Assembly (NCBI GenBank): GCA_003220905.1
Contig: QHTS01000141.1
Span: 1-6,929 of the forward strand
Reading direction: 5' to 3'
DNA length: 6,929 nucleotides
Source of the DNA: Gemmatimonadota bacterium
GTDB taxonomy: Bacteria; Gemmatimonadota; Gemmatimonadetes; Gemmatimonadales; GWC2-71-9
The notes below the pieces were generated by a model. That model saw nothing but the letters and a program-made list of their open reading frames with translations. It made no database searches and was not told the origin of the DNA. The position numbers and the translations under genes are program-made. Below, piece after piece: positions 5,087-6,929 of this stretch (the first letter of the stretch is position 1; every line of letters begins with the position of its first letter).

Positions 5087-6082
5087 GTGGCCACGACAAT
5101 CGCAGACCGGCTGGAGCTCGATGCGGCGGCTGAGACTCGACGGATCGCGGAAGCGCTCCGGGTGCAGGTCGGGCAGACGCTGCGGCGCACCGGGATCGTC
5201 GTCGCGATGAGCGGCGGCGTGGATAGCTCGGTGTGCGCAGGCCTCGCCGTGCAGGCGGTGGGCCCCCGGCACGTGCTCGGGCTCGGCCTGCCCGAGCGGG
5301 AGTCGGACCCCCAGAGTCTCGCGCTCGCGCGCGACTGGGCGGAGCGTCTCGGGATCGAGTTCCTGGCCGAGGACGTCACCGCCATTCTCGAGGCGAGCGG
5401 ATGCTACGAGCGGCGGGATGCGGCCGTACGCCGCCTCGTCCCCGAGTACGCCCCCGGATGGCGCTCCAAGTTGGTGCTCGACGGCGGCGGCCTCGATTCC
5501 GACCGGCTCAACGTGTGCTTTATCGCGGTGCAGCCGCCGGGCCAGGACGTGCGCAAGGTCCGCCTGCCCGCGCGCGAGCTGCGCGAGATCGTAGCCGCCA
5601 CGAACTTCAAGCAGCGCATCCGGACCATGCTGGCGTACCACCACGCCGACCGGTTGAACTATGCGGTGGTCGGTACGCCCAACCGTCTCGAGTACGACCA
5701 GGGCTTCTTCGTGAAGGGCGGGGACGGGCTTGCGGACGTGAAGCCGATCGCCCACCTGTATAAGAGCCAGGTCTACCAGCTGGCCGAGTTCCTGGGGGTG
5801 CCGGTCGCCATCCGGGCGCGCACGCCCACCACCGACACCTACTCGCTGCCTCAGACGCAGGAGGAGTTCTTCTTCTCGCTCCCGCTCGGCACGCTGGACG
5901 TAGTGCTGCAGGCCCGGAACGAGGGGCGCAGTGCGGCCGCGGTCGCGGCGGAGCTGGGGTATCGGCCCGAGCAGATCGAGCGCGCCTACCGTGAGATCGA
6001 GCACAAGCGCGCCGTCACACGTCCGCTCCATCTCACTTCCCTGCTGGTCGCGCCGGTTCCGGACGTCGGAGGGAACGCCTGA
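5087..6082 (+). CDS. NadE-like NAD(+) synthase family protein (divergent, ammonia-type)
   Basis: A 331-residue N-type ATP pyrophosphatase of the NAD synthase family. Such enzymes adenylate the nicotinate carboxylate of deamido-NAD and amidate it with ammonia. The PP-loop SGGVDSS is at 42-48. The middle shows NFKQRIRTMLAYHHAD (173-188), GTPNRLEYDQGFFVKGGDGLAD (196-217) and PIAHLYKSQVYQLAEFLGV (220-238), then TPTTDT (246-251), LPQTQEEFFF (254-263) and EHKRA (305-309), all in NadE order. It has no fused nitrilase-type glutaminase, so ammonia must come from elsewhere. It is longer than usual (about 275) because of an insertion at about 104-165. GTPN and TPTTDT replace the more common GTGN/GTDx and P(T/S)ADL. 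GTG start. It overlaps asnB-like by one base, so the two are translationally coupled. It may be a true NAD synthase or a paralogue that amidates another carboxylate; the neighbours favour the second, with moderate confidence. Confidence 0.88.
   Translation: MATTIADRLELDAAAETRRIAEALRVQVGQTLRRTGIVVAMSGGVDSSVCAGLAVQAVGPRHVLGLGLPERESDPQSLALARDWAERLGIEFLAEDVTAILEASGCYERRDAAVRRLVPEYAPGWRSKLVLDGGGLDSDRLNVCFIAVQPPGQDVRKVRLPARELREIVAATNFKQRIRTMLAYHHADRLNYAVVGTPNRLEYDQGFFVKGGDGLADVKPIAHLYKSQVYQLAEFLGVPVAIRARTPTTDTYSLPQTQEEFFFSLPLGTLDVVLQARNEGRSAAAVAAELGYRPEQIERAYREIEHKRAVTRPLHLTSLLVAPVPDVGGNA
6068..6073 (+). promoter_or_regulatory. Strong ribosome binding site of asnB-like, inside the NadE-like gene
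   Basis: GGAGGG sits 8 nt before the ATG at 6082, within the last codons of the upstream gene. With the TGATG stop/start overlap it indicates tightly coupled, efficient translation of both proteins. Confidence 0.75.
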
Positions 6083-6929
6083 TGTGCGGCATCGCCGGGA
6101 TCGCTCGCCGACGCCCCGAGGGCGTCTCCGCTGAGCTCCTGGCGCGGATGGCGGGCGCCATCCGACACCGCGGCCCCGACGGCTTCGGGCTGCACGCGGA
6201 CGAACGGGTGGGCCTCACCAACGTTCGGCTGAGCGTGATCGACCTGGCGCGCGGTGCGCAACCCATGACGAATGAGGACGGCAGCGTCTTCATCGTCTAT
6301 AACGGCGAGATCTTCAACCACCTCGCGCTGCGCGGCGAGCTCGAGGCCCGCGGGCACCTGTTCCGCACCCGGAGCGACACCGAGGTCCTGGTGCACGGTT
6401 ACGAGCAGTGGGGCGAGCGGATGCTGGAGCGCCTGAACGGCCAGTTCGCGTTCGCGATCTACGACCGTCGCGCGGGGTCCGTGTTTCTCGCGCGGGATCG
6501 CTTCGGCATTCTGCCGTTGTATTACACGGAGCGCGGCGGCGACCTGTATTTCGCGTCCGAGGCGAAGGCCCTGCTGGCGACCGGCGAGGTGGAGGGGGCC
6601 GTCGATCCGGAGGGGCTGGACGAGGTGTTCACGTTCTGGGCGGCGCGTCCTCCCCGCACCCCCTTCCGGGGGATCCGCGCGCTCGAGCCCGGCTGCTGCG
6701 CGCGGTGGCAGGACGGGCGCCTGACGATGCGGCGCTACTACGCGTTCGAGTACGCCGAGGCCGCGGCCGAGCCGGCGGATGCGCTCGACGCGCTCGACGA
6801 GCTGCTGCGCTCGGCGGTGCGGCTGCGCCTCCAGGCGGACGTGCCGGTCGGCGGGTACCTGAGCGGCGGCATCGATTCGAGCATCGTGTGCGCGCTCGCG
6901 GCGGCGGGCTCGACGCACGCGCTGCGGAC
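6082..6929 (+). CDS. asnB: Asparagine synthase (glutamine-hydrolysing)-like amidotransferase, 3'-truncated
   Basis: The first 282 residues of a class II glutamine amidotransferase fused to an asparagine-synthase domain. The N-terminal domain would release ammonia from glutamine, and the C-terminal domain would use ATP to amidate a carboxylate (aspartate in the classic enzyme). Cys2 of MCGIAG becomes the N-terminal nucleophile after Met removal. The glutamine pocket shows R49 (NVRLSVIDL), N74 with E76 (YNGEIFN) and D99 (RSDTEVL), aligning with AsnB. RDRFGILPLYY (138-148) and FASEAKALL (157-165) follow. The synthase PP-loop SGGIDSS is at 261-267, and the sequence runs off the window right after it, at LR. 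It is coupled to the NadE-like gene. Similar proteins in polysaccharide and exosortase loci amidate sugars or other acids, so asparagine formation should not be assumed; the symbol marks the family only. Confidence 0.92.
   Translation, partial: MCGIAGIARRRPEGVSAELLARMAGAIRHRGPDGFGLHADERVGLTNVRLSVIDLARGAQPMTNEDGSVFIVYNGEIFNHLALRGELEARGHLFRTRSDTEVLVHGYEQWGERMLERLNGQFAFAIYDRRAGSVFLARDRFGILPLYYTERGGDLYFASEAKALLATGEVEGAVDPEGLDEVFTFWAARPPRTPFRGIRALEPGCCARWQDGRLTMRRYYAFEYAEAAAEPADALDALDELLRSAVRLRLQADVPVGGYLSGGIDSSIVCALAAAGSTHALR

Noticed and set aside
4832..6031. Long minus-strand open frame extending the acyl ligase upstream by about 400 residues
   Set aside because: It is antisense to the clear NadE-like gene, shows no recognisable domain, and crosses the divergent promoter region.
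5986..6918. 310-residue minus-strand open frame
   Set aside because: It is a shadow of the asnB-like gene, which shows correct catalytic residues; the shadow is a low-complexity Arg/Ala/His sequence.

Overview
The window reads as a strongly GC-rich chromosomal segment, by eye in the high 60s per cent, from a Gram-negative-type bacterium. Gene families, GTG starts and GC level would fit Gemmatimonadota, Acidobacteriota, Myxococcota or Methylomirabilota/Rokubacteria-like lineages, but nothing here fixes the taxon. Six protein genes are supported, two of them cut by the window edges. There are no tRNA or rRNA genes, insertion sequences or CRISPR arrays.

Layout: (1) 1-936 (+) is the C-terminal part of a hybrid sensor histidine kinase (catalytic ATPase domain, then a receiver). 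(2) 952-1935 (-) is a UDP-sugar 4-epimerase of the extended SDR family. (3) 1936-2175 is a divergent intergenic region. (4) 2176-3267 (+) is a two-domain GNAT-family acyltransferase. (5) 3287-4831 (-) is an AMP-forming acyl-CoA/acyl-ACP ligase. (6) 4832-5086 is a second divergent intergenic region. (7) 5087-6082 (+) is a divergent NadE-type NAD synthase. (8) 6082-6929 (+) is an asparagine synthase/glutamine amidotransferase that overlaps the NadE-like stop codon (TGATG) and runs off the window. Two convergent pairs are packed 15 and 19 bp apart, and two divergent pairs are separated by 240 and 255 bp.

The most interesting signal is in the two divergent regions. Each of the four divergent genes has a -24/-12 (sigma-54, RpoN) type promoter on the correct strand, with the GG-N10-GC spacing exactly kept: 11/12 consensus matches for the ligase, 10/12 for the epimerase, 10/12 for the NadE-asnB pair and 9/12 for the GNAT gene. 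Each also has an inverted repeat centred about 110-117 bp upstream of the inferred transcript start, where an NtrC-type activator could bind. The simplest reading is one RpoN-controlled regulon of sugar-nucleotide, acyl-activation, acyl-transfer and amide-forming enzymes.

This content (AMP ligase, asparagine-synthase-like amidotransferase, GNAT, sugar epimerase, RpoN control, nearby sensor kinase) resembles exopolysaccharide loci of the exosortase/PEP-CTERM type, where the PrsK/PrsR pair and RpoN are known regulators. No exosortase, PEP-CTERM protein or glycosyltransferase lies in the window, so that link is inference. The chemistry may be the activation and amidation of a carboxylate used to decorate a surface polysaccharide; the product is unknown.
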